Position numbers and translations under genes: made by a program. Below, one piece after another: positions 1 to 11,536 of a stretch of DNA of 64,000 nucleotides. The notes below the pieces were generated by a model, which saw only the letters and a program-made list of their open reading frames with translations, did no database searches and was not told the DNA's origin. Numbering within the stretch: the first letter of the stretch is position 1; each line of letters starts with the position of its first letter. This DNA is from Pontederia crassipes (taxonomy: Eukaryota; Streptophyta; Magnoliopsida; Commelinales; Pontederiaceae), in assembly GCA_030549335.1 (NCBI GenBank), contig CM060191.1:5399001-5463000 (forward strand), written 5' to 3'.

Positions 1-1350
1 TGTTCTGGATTCTGTTCTGCAGCTTTTAATCTCTGGTCATTGACAAAAAGAATCTAGTAGATGAGGAATCCCAATATTCTACTGTAGTTGCTCTACTTTA
101 ATTATTTGCTTCATGATCATATGGCATTGGGACCAGTTGCAGGAATGTTGTTCTTTCAATTAAAAAATTCTGTGCTGGTGTTAACAGAAAGAGAGAATAT
201 TTTGAACATACTGCCACTGGTATCTTCTAGTAGTAGCAGTCCATGCATTGGCCTTCTCAGCATTCTCTGCAAAAGACAGTCTGTACAGTTTTATGCAAAT
301 TGAAGGTTCGAATAGAAAAAAGAAGGAAAAAGTAACAACCGTTCATAACTAATTGTTTGCACAACTGTGTGACCTCAAACGCTTCAAATCACTATCATTG
401 AACTAACAAATCGTTGATTGTGAAGGTTCAAATGCTTTTCTGAACAGAGTTGATAGGCCTTCAAATGGTATGCACATGGCTAAAGTCTCTTTGTCCCAAT
501 GACTATAACAGAGGCAAACCGAAGTGGCTAACAAAGGCCGACATATCTTTCTAGGAAACAGGAAAATTAGACACCTAAATTAGCCAATGTAGTTTAAGTG
601 GCTGTGACATCTTTCTCGGGAATCAAATTCTTGAATCCTTAAAGTAAATAGCATACATGGATTTCTTGGAAATCAGGCATGTACCAGAAATACACGGTAA
701 AATGATCTATGATGCCTTGTCAAATAGTATGTACCTGCTGTAAAGCTTGGACAAGGTAAATTTGAATAGTAGTTTGTGCATGTGATGTGAGCTGTCCCCA
801 CACTGAAACCCTACCATGGATGGGTGCTGCTTAACTCCAATATCCACTCTTGTAAGCCATGCAGATATCATCATACCATCAATTTGGAGCATCTAATTTG
901 GATGCAGACATTTGACCTCTTCTTGCCTGGTCCTTAAGCAAGAAGACTCACACTGCTGCTGATGCTACACCACCACCTAATCGAAATCAAGGCGCGTCCT
1001 GTTTCGAGCTATTCATGAGCCGGACGTGGTGGAGTCGGTCGGAGTAGGGCCATTCACGTCCGATTGCCGGCCAGGGCTCGTTGGATTCCCATTCTGGTTC
1101 CTGATACTACTTCCACTAGCTGTCCAGCTACCTCAAGCTTAATATTTAATATGATCAGGAATGTCATCTGGTTGTTCGCTAGTGTCTAAACTCTAAAGAC
1201 AAAAATGTATGATTGCCAATTGTCATATTTAAGAGGCAAAGTTGTCTGGCCATGTTAGACCCACCATCACTGTGAAAAGGATGGAATACTGAGCTGCTTG
1301 AGGAATAAAGTTAAAGGAAAGAAGTGAGAGAGGGAGGGAGAAACCGAGAG
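1..1350. other. Upstream intergenic DNA, no gene seen
   Basis: I see no coding region or recognised repeat here. Short open frames occur by chance and have no family resemblance. The last 150 bases are purine-rich and run into the likely promoter of the DUF620 gene. Confidence 0.5.
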
Positions 1351-1354
1351 AAGC

Positions 1355-1363
1355 TATTTAAAT
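1355..1363 (+). promoter_or_regulatory. Possible TATA box of the DUF620 gene
   Basis: The motif TATTTAAAT lies about 280 bases before the start codon. If used, transcription would start near 1390 and give a leader of roughly 250 bases containing the C run at 1534-1565. No other TATA-like motif lies closer. This is inference from motif and position. Confidence 0.4.
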
Positions 1364-1532
1364 CTCATTCTCTGCCACTGCAACAGATGGTGTTGTGTCC
1401 TCTTTTTTGTCTCTAGCTCGAAAAGCAGCCATCTCCTCTGCTTCCCCTCACAGCCTGTGTCGCAAACATTTAGAACACCAGATCCAACAAAACCAGTCCC
1501 TTCTTTCAACTTTGTGACCTTGCAGCTATCCC

Positions 1533-1533
<1 letters not shown>

Positions 1534-1565
<32 letters not shown>
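1534..1565 (+). repeat. Homopolymer run of 32 C
   Basis: An uninterrupted run of 32 C lies about 70 bases before the ATG of the DUF620 gene. The opposite strand is a run of 32 G, which could form G-quadruplexes. Its exact length may be unreliable because long homopolymers are hard to sequence. Confidence 0.9.
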
Positions 1566-1566
<1 letters not shown>

Positions 1567-1637
1567 CAATCCGTTTCACCGTAGCTGGGTAGCTTAAAGC
1601 TCCCTCCTTACAGCTCTTTTGCAGAATCGTAACGATC

Positions 1638-3230
1638 ATGGGTCGAAGAAGCAGGAGAAGGGACCATGCACGGTATGTGCAGCCGCTAACGCCCCTGATG
1701 GAAGGCCCCGACCCCGAAGTGCACTGCGAGAGCGCGAAGAAGGAGAGGTACTGGGAGGCGTTCCGGAGTTGGATGCGGACGCAGATGGACAGAGGCATGT
1801 CAGGCAGCCATTTCTCTGTTCCGTTCCATGGCAGCTCGCGGAAGACGGATTTGAGGGTGATGCTCGGAGTGCTAGGCTGCCCACTGGCTCCGATACCCCT
1901 GAGTGGTATCGAACCGAGTGACTTCATCTCTGTGAAGGGCACTCCAATCGTAATATGTTCTTCCATGATCCCACAATCTTCATGTTGTAACATGTTTAAC
2001 TGGAACGTACTGATGTTTTTTCTCCGATGCGTTTCAGGAAACCTCCTCTGCTCGCTACATCATTCAGCAGTACTTGGCAGCCACTGGATGTCTGAAACTT
2101 GACAAGTGCCCGAAGAACATGTATGCAGCTGGGAGCGTGAAGATGGTTTGCTGTGAGACCAATGGCAGGACTGAAAGGATCCGAACAAGAGACGGCGGGG
2201 AGAACGGGTGCTTCGTCCTTTGGCAGATGTCGCCGGAGATATGGCTTGTGGAGCTGGTGGCTGCCGGCTACAAGGTGGTTGCTGGCAGCAACGGTAAGAT
2301 AGTGTGGAGAAACCTCCCTTGGCTCGGAATCAACGCAGCCAGAGGTCCCCGACGGCCACTTCGGCGCATAATTCAGGTGCATTTCATCGTAACTTTGTTC
2401 AGATCCTTACAAACATTTTTCTTCCTTCCATTTTCATTTTGAACAAGCTTCAATTCTGCAACCATTGTGTGTTGATTCAGAAAGTTGATATTGTGAAAAG
2501 TACTGTCTAATTGTACAATTAAGATCAGATTCCTTTCTGTCAAGATATGCATACTCTGATGAACAGATGCCAAAGTTTTTTAACTCAAACAACCTTGAAA
2601 TTTGTCAAAGATCTCAAGCATAATGTTTTTGTATGAGATGGCAACCATCAAAGGCCAACAACAATTGATACGATGTTTAGTAACTAATACGAAGAAGAAA
2701 TAATACTGATGAAACACTTTCTTCCACAATCACAGGGGTTGGATCCAAAATGCACAGCAAACATGTTCAGCAAGGCTCGTTGCCTGGGCGAGAAGCGCAT
2801 TGGCGATGACAACTGCTTTGTACTAAAAGTATCAGCAGATCGCGCCATGATTGTGGAGAGAAGCACTGGACCAGCTGAAGTGATCAGACATGTCCTGTAT
2901 GGTTACTTCAGCCAGAGGAGTGGCCTCCTGGTCTACCTTGAAGACTCTCGCCTTGCAAGAGTCCAGCCTCCGGGCTCTGATGCCATCTACTGGGAGACAA
3001 CAATTGGCAGCACCATAGAAGACTACAAGGAGGTTGACGGCATGCTCATTGCTCATCGGGGAAGGACAGTTGCAACAGTGCTTGGATTCGGCGATGCATC
3101 CGGCCATCGCAGTAGGACTACAATGGAAGAAGTTTGGACGATTGAAGACATTGTGTTCAATGTTCCAGGGCTGTCCTTCGACTGTTTCATTCCCCCGACT
3201 GAGGCTGCAAAACAAGCACCAAATTCCTAA
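1638..3230 (+). CDS. DUF620 family protein, three exons, 381 aa
   Basis: Exons are 1638-1949, 2038-2376 and 2736-3230, all joined in phase 0 at GT-AG borders, giving 104+113+164 residues. The product matches the plant DUF620 family, which has no known biochemical role. Diagnostic stretches are SARYIIQQYLAATG at the start of exon 2, GCFVLWQMSPEIW and GPRRPLRRIIQ at its end, then GLDPKCTANMFSKA, YFSQRSGLLVYLEDS, YWETTIGSTIEDYKEVDG and EEVWTIEDIVFNVPGLSFDCF in exon 3. The length is normal to slightly short for the family. The N-terminal 50 residues are basic (MGRRSRRRDHARY) and poorly conserved. The ATG at 1638 is the first in frame with the conserved block. I see no signal peptide or membrane segment. 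Family assignment is firm; function is unknown. Confidence 0.9.
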
Positions 3231-3299
3231 GCTCTCCTGTGGGTATTGCTTTGTAAAGCTGTAATGTAGGAATTCGTAATGTGTCATTGATTTTGATAA

Positions 3300-3727
3300 A
3301 GATCTCATAATTTGATCCCAAGATCGATTGCTTGCGATCTTTTGCGTTTGTTACAAGGTATAGAGTTATGCATCTATGTCAAAAAGTAATATAAGATGTT
3401 TGATCCAAATAAAATCTCTCATAACAATGACAACAAATTAATAGTAGAGATAATTGTATAGTCCAAAATATTATCTAGGGGGCTTCAGTGCTTCATCCTT
3501 TTCCACTTGATTTTCTTTTTCATTTCCAATTCTGATCATTGTATATTAATCGCATGACAAGCGTTTGAAATTGTAAAAATGATTTGTTCCATATTAGAAA
3601 GTGATGACAATCTCAAAAGATCCAAGTTATTATGCCAAAATGGTGGATATTTTTTTGACAACATACCAGAAACTTTTTTTTTAAAAAAAGATAAGGATTA
3701 AATTACGTAATTAGAGTAGTTGAGTCA
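3300..3727. other. Intergenic, AT-rich
   Basis: This is the 3' flank of the DUF620 gene. I see no gene or clear repeat. Confidence 0.5.
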
Positions 3728-4570
3728 TTATACAAAATTTGAAGAAGGCCATGGGGGGATGTTCTTCCCAAAAATAATCGCCTTGCGATTGCCTGGCGTA
3801 GCCGACCAAAAAATGAGCCGCGAAGTTAGCATTCTAGTTGATGTAATTACATGAAAAGAAAACAAAAGAAGAGGTAGTGTCCCAGATGTTAACGATGGCA
3901 TGTATCCTCCAGTGGACACCCAACTTTGATTGGCCATTGCAACAAGGATCTCCGAGTCAGGTTCAGCTTGAATGCGAAGGAAACCTCGAGCAGCACAGCA
4001 GAGAAGTCCCTCCAACAAACCCCTGGCTTCGGCCTCCAAGGAGAAGCGATGAGAAATTGTTCCTGCAAAACAAAGGCGTTAGCAGACCTCAGCACAAAGC
4101 CTGCACCCCCAAAATGCCATTGCTCACAAAGGAGCCATTAATGTTTAACTCGAAACACTGACTGCTTGGAGGCTTCCATCTAAGCGGGTTTGACAGAGGA
4201 GCTCCCCCTTAGCGGTATGGATTGGATGCAACTCATGATAGCTAACCAAAACCCTCTCGACAATCACGATAACAAGAGTGAAAACTCGAATCATATCGGG
4301 CTCTCCAAGGGCAATGAAGGATAAGAGTTTAGTTTTAGAGGAAACATCCAGGGTCTCACCCTTTAAAATCCAATCACCTTCAGGCCAGGAGGAAAAATAT
4401 TTAAAGGTGAAATGTGTTCTAAGTTGACATAGATTTCAAACTTGAGCAAATAAATGTGAAATGATTTCAGGAGCAGTGTTACAAAAGGTACAGAAAGCGT
4501 TAACAACATTATGAAAACGAGTGAAGTATCTTGGGAGGAGCCCTAATTCTCCACAAATCCTTCCATTCCA
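3728..4570 (-). pseudogene. Decayed LINE 3' part: zf-RVT and RNase H remnants
   Basis: Read on the minus strand, about 4570 down to 4440 encodes a stretch like the zf-RVT zinc-binding region of plant LINEs (NAFCTFCNTAPEIISHLF). About 4170 to 3740 encodes RNase H-like pieces (FKLNINGSF, GAGFVLRSANAF, EAEARGLLEG, then GFLRIQAEPDSEILV). This order, zf-RVT then RNase H, is that of plant L1-type LINEs and their single-domain relatives. The frame changes several times and stops occur, so it is a pseudogene. No reverse transcriptase core, poly(A) tail or target-site duplication is visible. It could also be a remnant of a free-standing RNase H-like gene, but that is less likely. Confidence 0.6.
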
Positions 4571-5335
4571 GCCAGACTATCGCAATGCCAAGGGGGGTCT
4601 GGCAATAGGACATTTTGTGTAGAACAAAAAGAGGATCCACTGCCTTGGAAGAGAACACGTGACCTGAAATTAGGACATGTTTGCTTGAGCTTCACCGGGA
4701 TTACTAGAAAAAATATAACAACGATCAAGATTGGATGTCGATCTACATTGCCTACATTTCGTCGAACAACTGACTGGCACACATCCAAACCACATAACTG
4801 CCGTGCACAACTGAGCGCAATCTGCCCACCACCTTGCTGAGGCAACAAGGATAATCTGCTTGATGCATTATATTGTTAATACTTAATACTTTCCAGTGTT
4901 TGGTTTTCAGAACTAAAGACATGCCCTCTGTAAGGGATTTAGGAGTGATAACTACGAGATTTCTCACATATGATAGATGGTTGTCTTGCCTTATCAGATG
5001 ACAGTAGTATCAATGGTAGAAGAATGAAAAAAAATCTCCTGAGTTAAGACAAAATAAGACGAGAGGGTGATGCACAAGCAGTCCATAACGATGTCAGCGA
5101 TGGGCGCAGGCGTTGCGGCTCCGGAGAGCGGTTGCCAATCGGCAATTGCCATTCTTTCCTCCTCTACGTTCCCCCGCACGCCCCGTGGAAAAAAGAAAAA
5201 AAATTTGCAGACACAAAGCAAAAGTTGCAGGGGGCGGCGAACTCGGGCGACGAAGATGGTGGCTGCGACGTCGGGTGGCAGCGGGCCCGCGACGGCTCGG
5301 GCGGGGACGATGACCGGCGACCGCCCACCACAAAA

Positions 5336-5381
5336 TAAATAAATAAATAAACAATAACATTATTATTAATTAATTAATTAC
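5336..5381. repeat. Tetranucleotide A/T microsatellites
   Basis: A short run of ATAA units is followed by a short run of TTAA units just upstream of the small gene at 5576. The DNA before it (5090-5330) is GC-rich and open in several frames, which is a composition effect. Confidence 0.75.
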
Positions 5382-5575
5382 CTCGTAACGGTCGAATTCC
5401 CCTTCTCAACGGTCACTTCTGCTCTTCAAGTTTTCCCTTTCTCGCCTTTTCCTCTGGTCGCCTTCTTCTCTCTGTCTCTCTTCTCTGCTCCCATCCACTC
5501 TCCTCCTGAACCACCACCGGAACCCACTCCAGAGCTCCGACCACTACGCCGGGGGGCGAGCAACCGACGACGGCC

Positions 5576-6032
5576 ATGCGGACCGAGCGCGTCATCACGG
5601 TGGAGTACCTCCAGCCCACCATGTCGCTGGACCTCCTCGGCAAGTTCCCGGATGAGTCCCGCTTCGACTTCGACTACTCCCAGAGCGGCATCTGGTCCCC
5701 GCTGCTCCCCCGCGGTCGCCTGCACCTCGGCTCGTCCGTCAAGCTCGGCAAGACCATCACGAGCAAGAAAAAGAAGAAGCACCAGCAGCTCGGGAACACA
5801 AGCAAGAAACCGAAACAGAGCGCTTCGAAGAAGAGGCTGCAGTTCTCTCCTGTCGCTTCTCCTAGAGCCGTAAGCGAAGCTTCTTCCATTCCCATGGCTA
5901 ATTTTGTTTCTTCTAACTCGTTCTGTGATTTCGAACTTGTTGCAGGGTTGGAACAGGATACTGAGAGCGGCTGCTAAGAGATTCAAAGTCCAGGGCAGAT
6001 CTCCGTTGCAGATGCTGCTTCCATCTGTCTGA
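5576..6032 (+). CDS. Small basic plant protein, two exons, 126 aa
   Basis: Exon 1 is 5576-5869 (98 codons) and exon 2 is 5946-6032 (28 codons plus stop), joined in phase 0 across a 76-base GT-AG intron. The N-terminus MRTERVITVEYLQPTMS is followed by LLGKFPDESRFDFDYSQSG and IWSPLLPRG. A lysine-rich middle contains KKKKKHQ, and the C-terminus is GWNRILRAAAKRFKVQGR. The N-terminal block resembles small uncharacterised plant proteins known to me, but I cannot name a function. The lysine-rich middle could be a nuclear targeting signal; that is inference. The leader from about 5400 is strongly pyrimidine-rich, as is common just after plant transcription starts. Coding GC is high compared with the flanks. 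No membrane segment is seen. Confidence 0.75.
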
Positions 6033-6099
6033 AACTGTGTTCCCTTGGCTGCATAAGGATTTGCGGCTTTGCTTGTGTATTTATTCTAATAGTATGATT

Positions 6100-7592
6100 C
6101 GTTTGTTGGCTTTGTAATACATGTAGTAGATATGTAAATGCGTGTGTTTGATTCGAATCTTGGAGTAAAATGGTGATGACCTGAGTCAAATGTGATCGTG
6201 TTGATTTGTTCGAGCTACCAGGGGTGTGTACTCTGTGGTATGTACTTGGTAGATTATGGAGATTATTGCCTTGGTACAATGGCAACCTTGAATTATACAA
6301 AGACACCTGTCGAGTAAATAGAATGATCTTGTTGAAGTTTGAACTGAAAACTTCAATCAAAGGGAGTTAACCCAATGATCTTCATGTTGAAGGTTTAGAT
6401 TTTAAAGCTGTGTGAAGGGGTTTGGGAAGAAGTTCACCATATAATACATCTTTTCAACAGTGTGTTAAAAATTTTTGTTCAAAGGAAGTTGGGTTCAACT
6501 TAAAATTGGAAAAAAAAAGTTCCTTCAATATCCATAATTTTTTCACATATACTTAAAACTATAAATTCACAAATTCTTCCATTCTAATTCTGATGAGTTC
6601 TTTTTTCAATAATTGTGAAATGTTATTTTTGATCTTAAAATAAAAAATAAATAAATCAATGTGAGGTAAAACTATTATTTAACAATAATATTTTTGTGCA
6701 ATATTATGCTAATGCTAATATTTTTATTTTATATTTCTCTAAAAAAGAATTTAACAGAATTTGGATTGAAGTAGAAGTGTTCAATTGTTAAACTTGAATA
6801 AGTTTAGAAACTAGTACTTATGAATTATAGTTTAGGATTAAACAAAAAAATATGTTATAATGATTGTTAAAAATAAAAAAAATATATAGGAAGCTACTCT
6901 TGTTTTTTGTCTAAACCGTTGGTGTTCAAGAATCAATATTATGAAGTCTTGATAAATTTATTTTTTAAGCGGAGCCGACAGCCTTATTATGCGACGTTAA
7001 CGATACGATTATATGCATTATTCGACCCATCATCCAACTCGATTAATCCAATAAATTCGCCCCGTCTCAAGTACATGCTAATAAGAATTTTTTACATTCA
7101 TAAAAATTTAAACTTAAAACCTTAAACAAAAAAGGAGCCGCTTACCAAATGGGAACGAAACAATAAGTTTTGGCCAAATTAATAACTTCAAAACTTAAAT
7201 CCAAACTTAACTAATCTTTTCCAATCTGACTGGTTAAGTTGGGCCAATATTAGAAACTCATCAAAACTCTGTTTGTGCTAATAACATCAAATTAAAAACT
7301 AAACTCTTGGTCGATAGCTCTTTCTTCGTTGTCAAAGTCTAAAGTTGAGGGCTTGAAAAAAAATAGTTTACTTATTGATTTTGAAAGGAGAATTCATGTT
7401 AGGGCCTTAGATTCTTGATCCAATTAGTATATGCTAAATGCTAATAGAAGATTAAAACTTATTTTTTACTGAAAACAAAAGTAACTGCAAGGATTGGTTT
7501 GGGCCTGCATAAAAGGTTGCTGCCCTGCTGGGCCTTATGTTGTTTCCTTACCGCACCAATGGTGGCTTATTTTTGTCCATATAACTTGTTGT
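6100..7592. other. AT-rich intergenic DNA
   Basis: The 3' flank of the small gene grades into AT-rich DNA with short A and T runs. I see no coding region. Confidence 0.5.
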
Positions 7593-7602
7593 TTGAAAGT
7601 AT

Positions 7603-8093
7603 GGTTATTTACGTAAATCTCTTCTAAATTATCATGATTTTTTTATATTTAATATTAAACTATGAATTTATTTTTTAATATTTAAACTATCGTGAGTTTT
7701 TCATTTTAATCATTCCGTCCACTTCTATTACATATTTATTTTTTTACTTTTTTTCATTTATGAAAAGACTAAATTACTCATCATTATATAACACATCAAA
7801 TAATAAATATAAAAAGAAAAAAAAACAATCGGTAGCTTTCCCTGTGTCGGCACGATGCCGATGGAATTTTTTCTTTTATTTTTTTATATTTGTTATTTGA
7901 TGTGTTATATGATGAGGGATAATTTAATCTTTTTCATAAATGAAAAAAGTAAGAATAACAAAAAATGTAATAGAGGACGGAAGATTAAAGTAAAAAAATT
8001 ACGATAGTTTAGGAATTAAAATAAATAAGTTTGTAATTTAATATTAGATGCAGAAAATTATGATAATTCAGGAGATGTTTACATAAATAACAC
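7603..8093. mobile_element. MULE-type MITE with long inverted repeats
   Basis: Two arms of about 230 bases are inverted copies of each other around a short centre near 7835-7860. The outer ends read GGTTATTTACGTAAA on the left and its near-complement on the right. A 10-base direct repeat TTGAAAGTAT flanks it at 7593-7602 and 8094-8103. Long terminal inverted repeats plus a 9-10 base target duplication fit a Mutator-like miniature element. There is no transposase. Confidence 0.8.
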
Positions 8094-8739
8094 TTGAAAG
8101 TATACTCAAACCTCATTAAGTTAACTATAGATAAAAAAAGACTGAAGGTTTTTGGTGTTGCAATTGGTTGAATTTTTTTTCTCATGTGTTTGCTGATATG
8201 CTGCATACTTACTGAGATAAGCAAGTTGAAAATAAGTATATATGGAATTATGGATTATGTGCATAGGGTACCCACCTCCCAAGGTCCTCCACTGTCTTTT
8301 GCATGATTATTACTCTTATTATTTTTAATTAGTCATTTTTAACCAAAAACATGGTTTTTGAACTATATTGAAAAGGTAGCCAATTCTGTTCATTTTATCT
8401 TTATTATATTGGTAATAACACAATAACAGATTACAACTATCTTACTTGATATACACTATAATATGTTAAGTTGTGAAGTTCAAAAAGTTAAAATAATAAT
8501 AGTCTTTAATTATTACTCTTTTTTAATATCATTGAACACATACCATATTGTCCACCATGATTTTTTGTGCTATAGTAAAAGCATAACCGTGTAATGAGAG
8601 TGCTGAATATTTTGAAAAAATATACAAGAGCATGTTAAGTTTGTTCTATATAGATAAGTAAAAAAAATAAAGTTAAATTTATATGAGAAATATATTTTGA
8701 TAAAATTGTGTGGACCAATTTTTAAAAGGAATAATATTA

Positions 8740-8764
8740 ACTTTGATATATATATATATATATA
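8740..8764. repeat. TA microsatellite
   Basis: An alternating TA run lies in AT-rich intergenic DNA. Similar runs occur at about 24001-24023 and 32187-32209. Confidence 0.8.
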
Positions 8765-9355
8765 GTTAGTGAATATGTAAAGCACCATGCTTTACGTCTC
8801 CGTGTAGAGTGTTTATTTTTTATTATTTAATTAATTTAATAATTATAATTTATGAATAATTGATTATATATTTCTTAGATGAAGTAATATATTTATCTGG
8901 ATAATTTTATAATAAAAATATATCATCTGATGTTCAATAAATTACAATCGTTGAATAATCATATTTATTAACATGAATTAATCATGATCATCAAATAATT
9001 AATCTTAATTTCAATCATCTTTTTATTTAACATGTATTTTAATTTTAATATATAATTATTTTATTAATTTAATAAATAAAATTAGTGCTCTATTCTCTGT
9101 TCCAGGTCAAATGCCTATATATATACACATTTCCCTATATATATTTTCACTTTTGCAAGATAAGTAAAGATAGATGAAAGTGCAAACAGGACTTGTACGA
9201 AGCACTTACAAAATGCATACTATTGTTGAATCATTTAAAACATAGACATTAATTGTACGGCCTAGACCAATCTCCATGACTCCATCAACATCCCTACTCT
9301 GCTGGTCAATATAGGGTCATCTATATATGTATTTACTCAAACGATAGCTTTTAGA

Positions 9356-10043
9356 CAATGTTTTCATTATCGAATTGATGATAGGATCGGACTTATTACC
9401 GGATCATGATTGGACCGATCCAATCGAATTCGATTGGATTGAATCAGATTTTATTAAAATAATATTATTTATAGATATAGTATCAGTTATATGATATAGT
9501 ATATGGATATTATACTAATAATTTATTAAAAATAATATAACATAATTTTTATTAATTAAAATTTTTATAATGATAATATAAATAGACTAATAATAATTTA
9601 ATATTTATTATTTAATGATGATAGATGTTATATTAATAAATTTTATTTTAAATTATTCTTATTTCTTTGTTTAACACTTTGCTTTTTATTTTCTTTATTT
9701 TATGCTTTTGATAAGTTTCCATTCTAATTTTATTCAATTTTCAAAACTTGCATTTTTATTTTAATTCTTATTTAATTGTATACATATAATTTTTCCTCCT
9801 CTTAACTTCCTTATATTTCTTTCCTTTTTTTTCTCATTTAACTTTTCTATTTTTATTATTTTTTAACTTTTTTTTCAAATTCTGCATTGACTGGGTTGAA
9901 CCACTTCAATCAGCTCAGTTCAATCGATTTTACTCGGTTCAATGACAAAACCATTTTTTACACCTAACTGGACCGAATCATCGGTCGGTTCGCGTTTGAA
10001 CCGAACGCGAATCGATCGGTCCGGTCCATTTTTCACAGCATTG
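9356..10043. mobile_element. hAT-like non-autonomous element
   Basis: The element starts CAATG and ends CATTG. Both end regions are rich in GGACCGG and GGTTC-type words, as in many plant hAT MITEs, and the core (about 9450-9880) is very AT-rich. The flanking eight bases, CTTTTAGA and CTATTAAA, match at six of eight, which fits an old 8-base target duplication. No transposase is seen. Confidence 0.5.
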
Positions 10044-10051
10044 CTATTAAA

Positions 10052-10980
10052 AATTTAACCTAAATTTCTCATAATATCTACACTTTTTAATCTATCACAA
10101 AAAATTGTTAAATTGATCGTGACTCAATTAGAAGACTAATTTTTTAAAAAAATTAGGAGGATATAATATTATCCATTCTATAAAGTTAAGTGTACTCGAA
10201 CAACGGAGAATCTAATATATATTATAGGATGAACTTAATTATATATTTTTTTCCAAGCTCATCGTAAAGACAAAACAAAATATGCAACTTGAATAAAAAA
10301 AGAAAGTGAAAACATTTCCCCAAAATGCATATATTATATAAATCAAATACAACTATGATTTTGCCAAGAAAAACTATATTAAATTAATCTAAAGTTTGAG
10401 TGGAGTTAGATCTGGTCACACGAATCGAAAACCTCCTTTTTTTTAAAAGAGAAAAAAAGAACAGCTCATAGGTGTCTGTGCAGGCGATGCCAACCAAGCA
10501 CCATGTGATTTTAGAAAATAATAAAGTGAATATTCATCCCCCCCATAACAAAAAAAAAAGTCTGAATCCAGGCCATCGAGAGCTTTTGTTTTAAGGCTGC
10601 AAAGTAATCGAAATTTCGTTTAACGATCATGTTTCCTATAATTGTTTTTGTTCAATTCCCTAATTTATCTATTATTTCTTTTAATAATAATAATAATAAT
10701 AATAGTCATTATTGAGGGTTCATTTATCTTAAATTTTCTACTTACTGTCTTCACACATCTAGTCGTGCTATAGTTAATAACCAAGCCACAATTTTATTTA
10801 ATTTGTAATATTCTCGTTCTTATAATTTATACTCATAAAACTTTTATTTTGTATGTAACTTTATATTAATCCATTTATTCAATACCAAGAGCACGGTATA
10901 ATAATAGTTTTTATTTATAAATCAAAACATTTATATATATATATGTATATATAGTACAAATTAGAACATTGTGTAATAAC
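10052..10980. other. AT-rich intergenic DNA before AAPT
   Basis: No gene is seen. A TAA microsatellite lies near 10684-10703 and TA-rich stretches near 10930-10955. Confidence 0.5.
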
Positions 10981-11063
10981 TTGAGCTCATGAACAGCATC
11001 ACGAAACGAGTAACAAATGCAAAAGTGTATCGTATACGTATGGCGTATGCTATTTCATTTTCG

Positions 11064-11083
11064 AGAGAGAGAGAGAGAGAGAG
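11064..11083 (+). repeat. GA microsatellite in the AAPT promoter or leader
   Basis: About ten GA units lie some 470 bases before the AAPT start codon. GA/CT runs are common near plant transcription starts. A TG run lies at about 11468-11482, inside the likely 5' UTR intron. Confidence 0.8.
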
Positions 11084-11305
11084 GATCAATTCCCAAGAAC
11101 CAAGACCGCGTTGCTCCCACGGCTCTTTCCTTTTCTCGTGTCTCCAGCTTCGTTTCCTTAGCGCGCATCAAAGGAGTAGAGTACAGTACACTCTGTGCAC
11201 TCAACACTGCAAACGCAACACGCGCTCCACGCTTGCCATCACAGAACAAGCGCAGCCGAATATCTTCTCCTGTTGCTCCAGCAATCCCAGTAACCCGGCA
11301 AGAAA

Positions 11306-11515
11306 GTAATGCTCCGATCCATTTCTGCTCCTATTCTCTGCCTTTTTACGCTTTTTTTTTTGTTTATGCTTCGTTTCCTCTAGATCTTTAGATCGTGAGC
11401 TCATCGTACTTGGCCAAAGAACTCAGAGAACATTGTTGGGTTTTGACTAGCTGCTTGTTGCTGTTGTTTGTGTGTGTGTGTGTTCTGCATGGGTGGTCGA
11501 CGTGCGAATGAACAG
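11306..11515 (+). other. Probable 5' UTR intron of AAPT
   Basis: A GT donor after AGAAA at 11301-11305 and an AG acceptor ending at 11515 would remove 210 bases and leave a leader ending 21 bases before the ATG. The intron call rests on splice motifs only. Confidence 0.45.
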
Positions 11516-11536
11516 GCGGCCGGGGGCAGGAGGACT

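Noticed and set aside
1526-1993. Minus-strand frame ending in a run of glycines
   Set aside because: It arises from reading the C run and the opposite strand of the DUF620 first exon.
5094-5360. Several overlapping frames in the GC-rich DNA before the small gene
   Set aside because: They are short, compositionally biased and overlap on both strands, with no family match.
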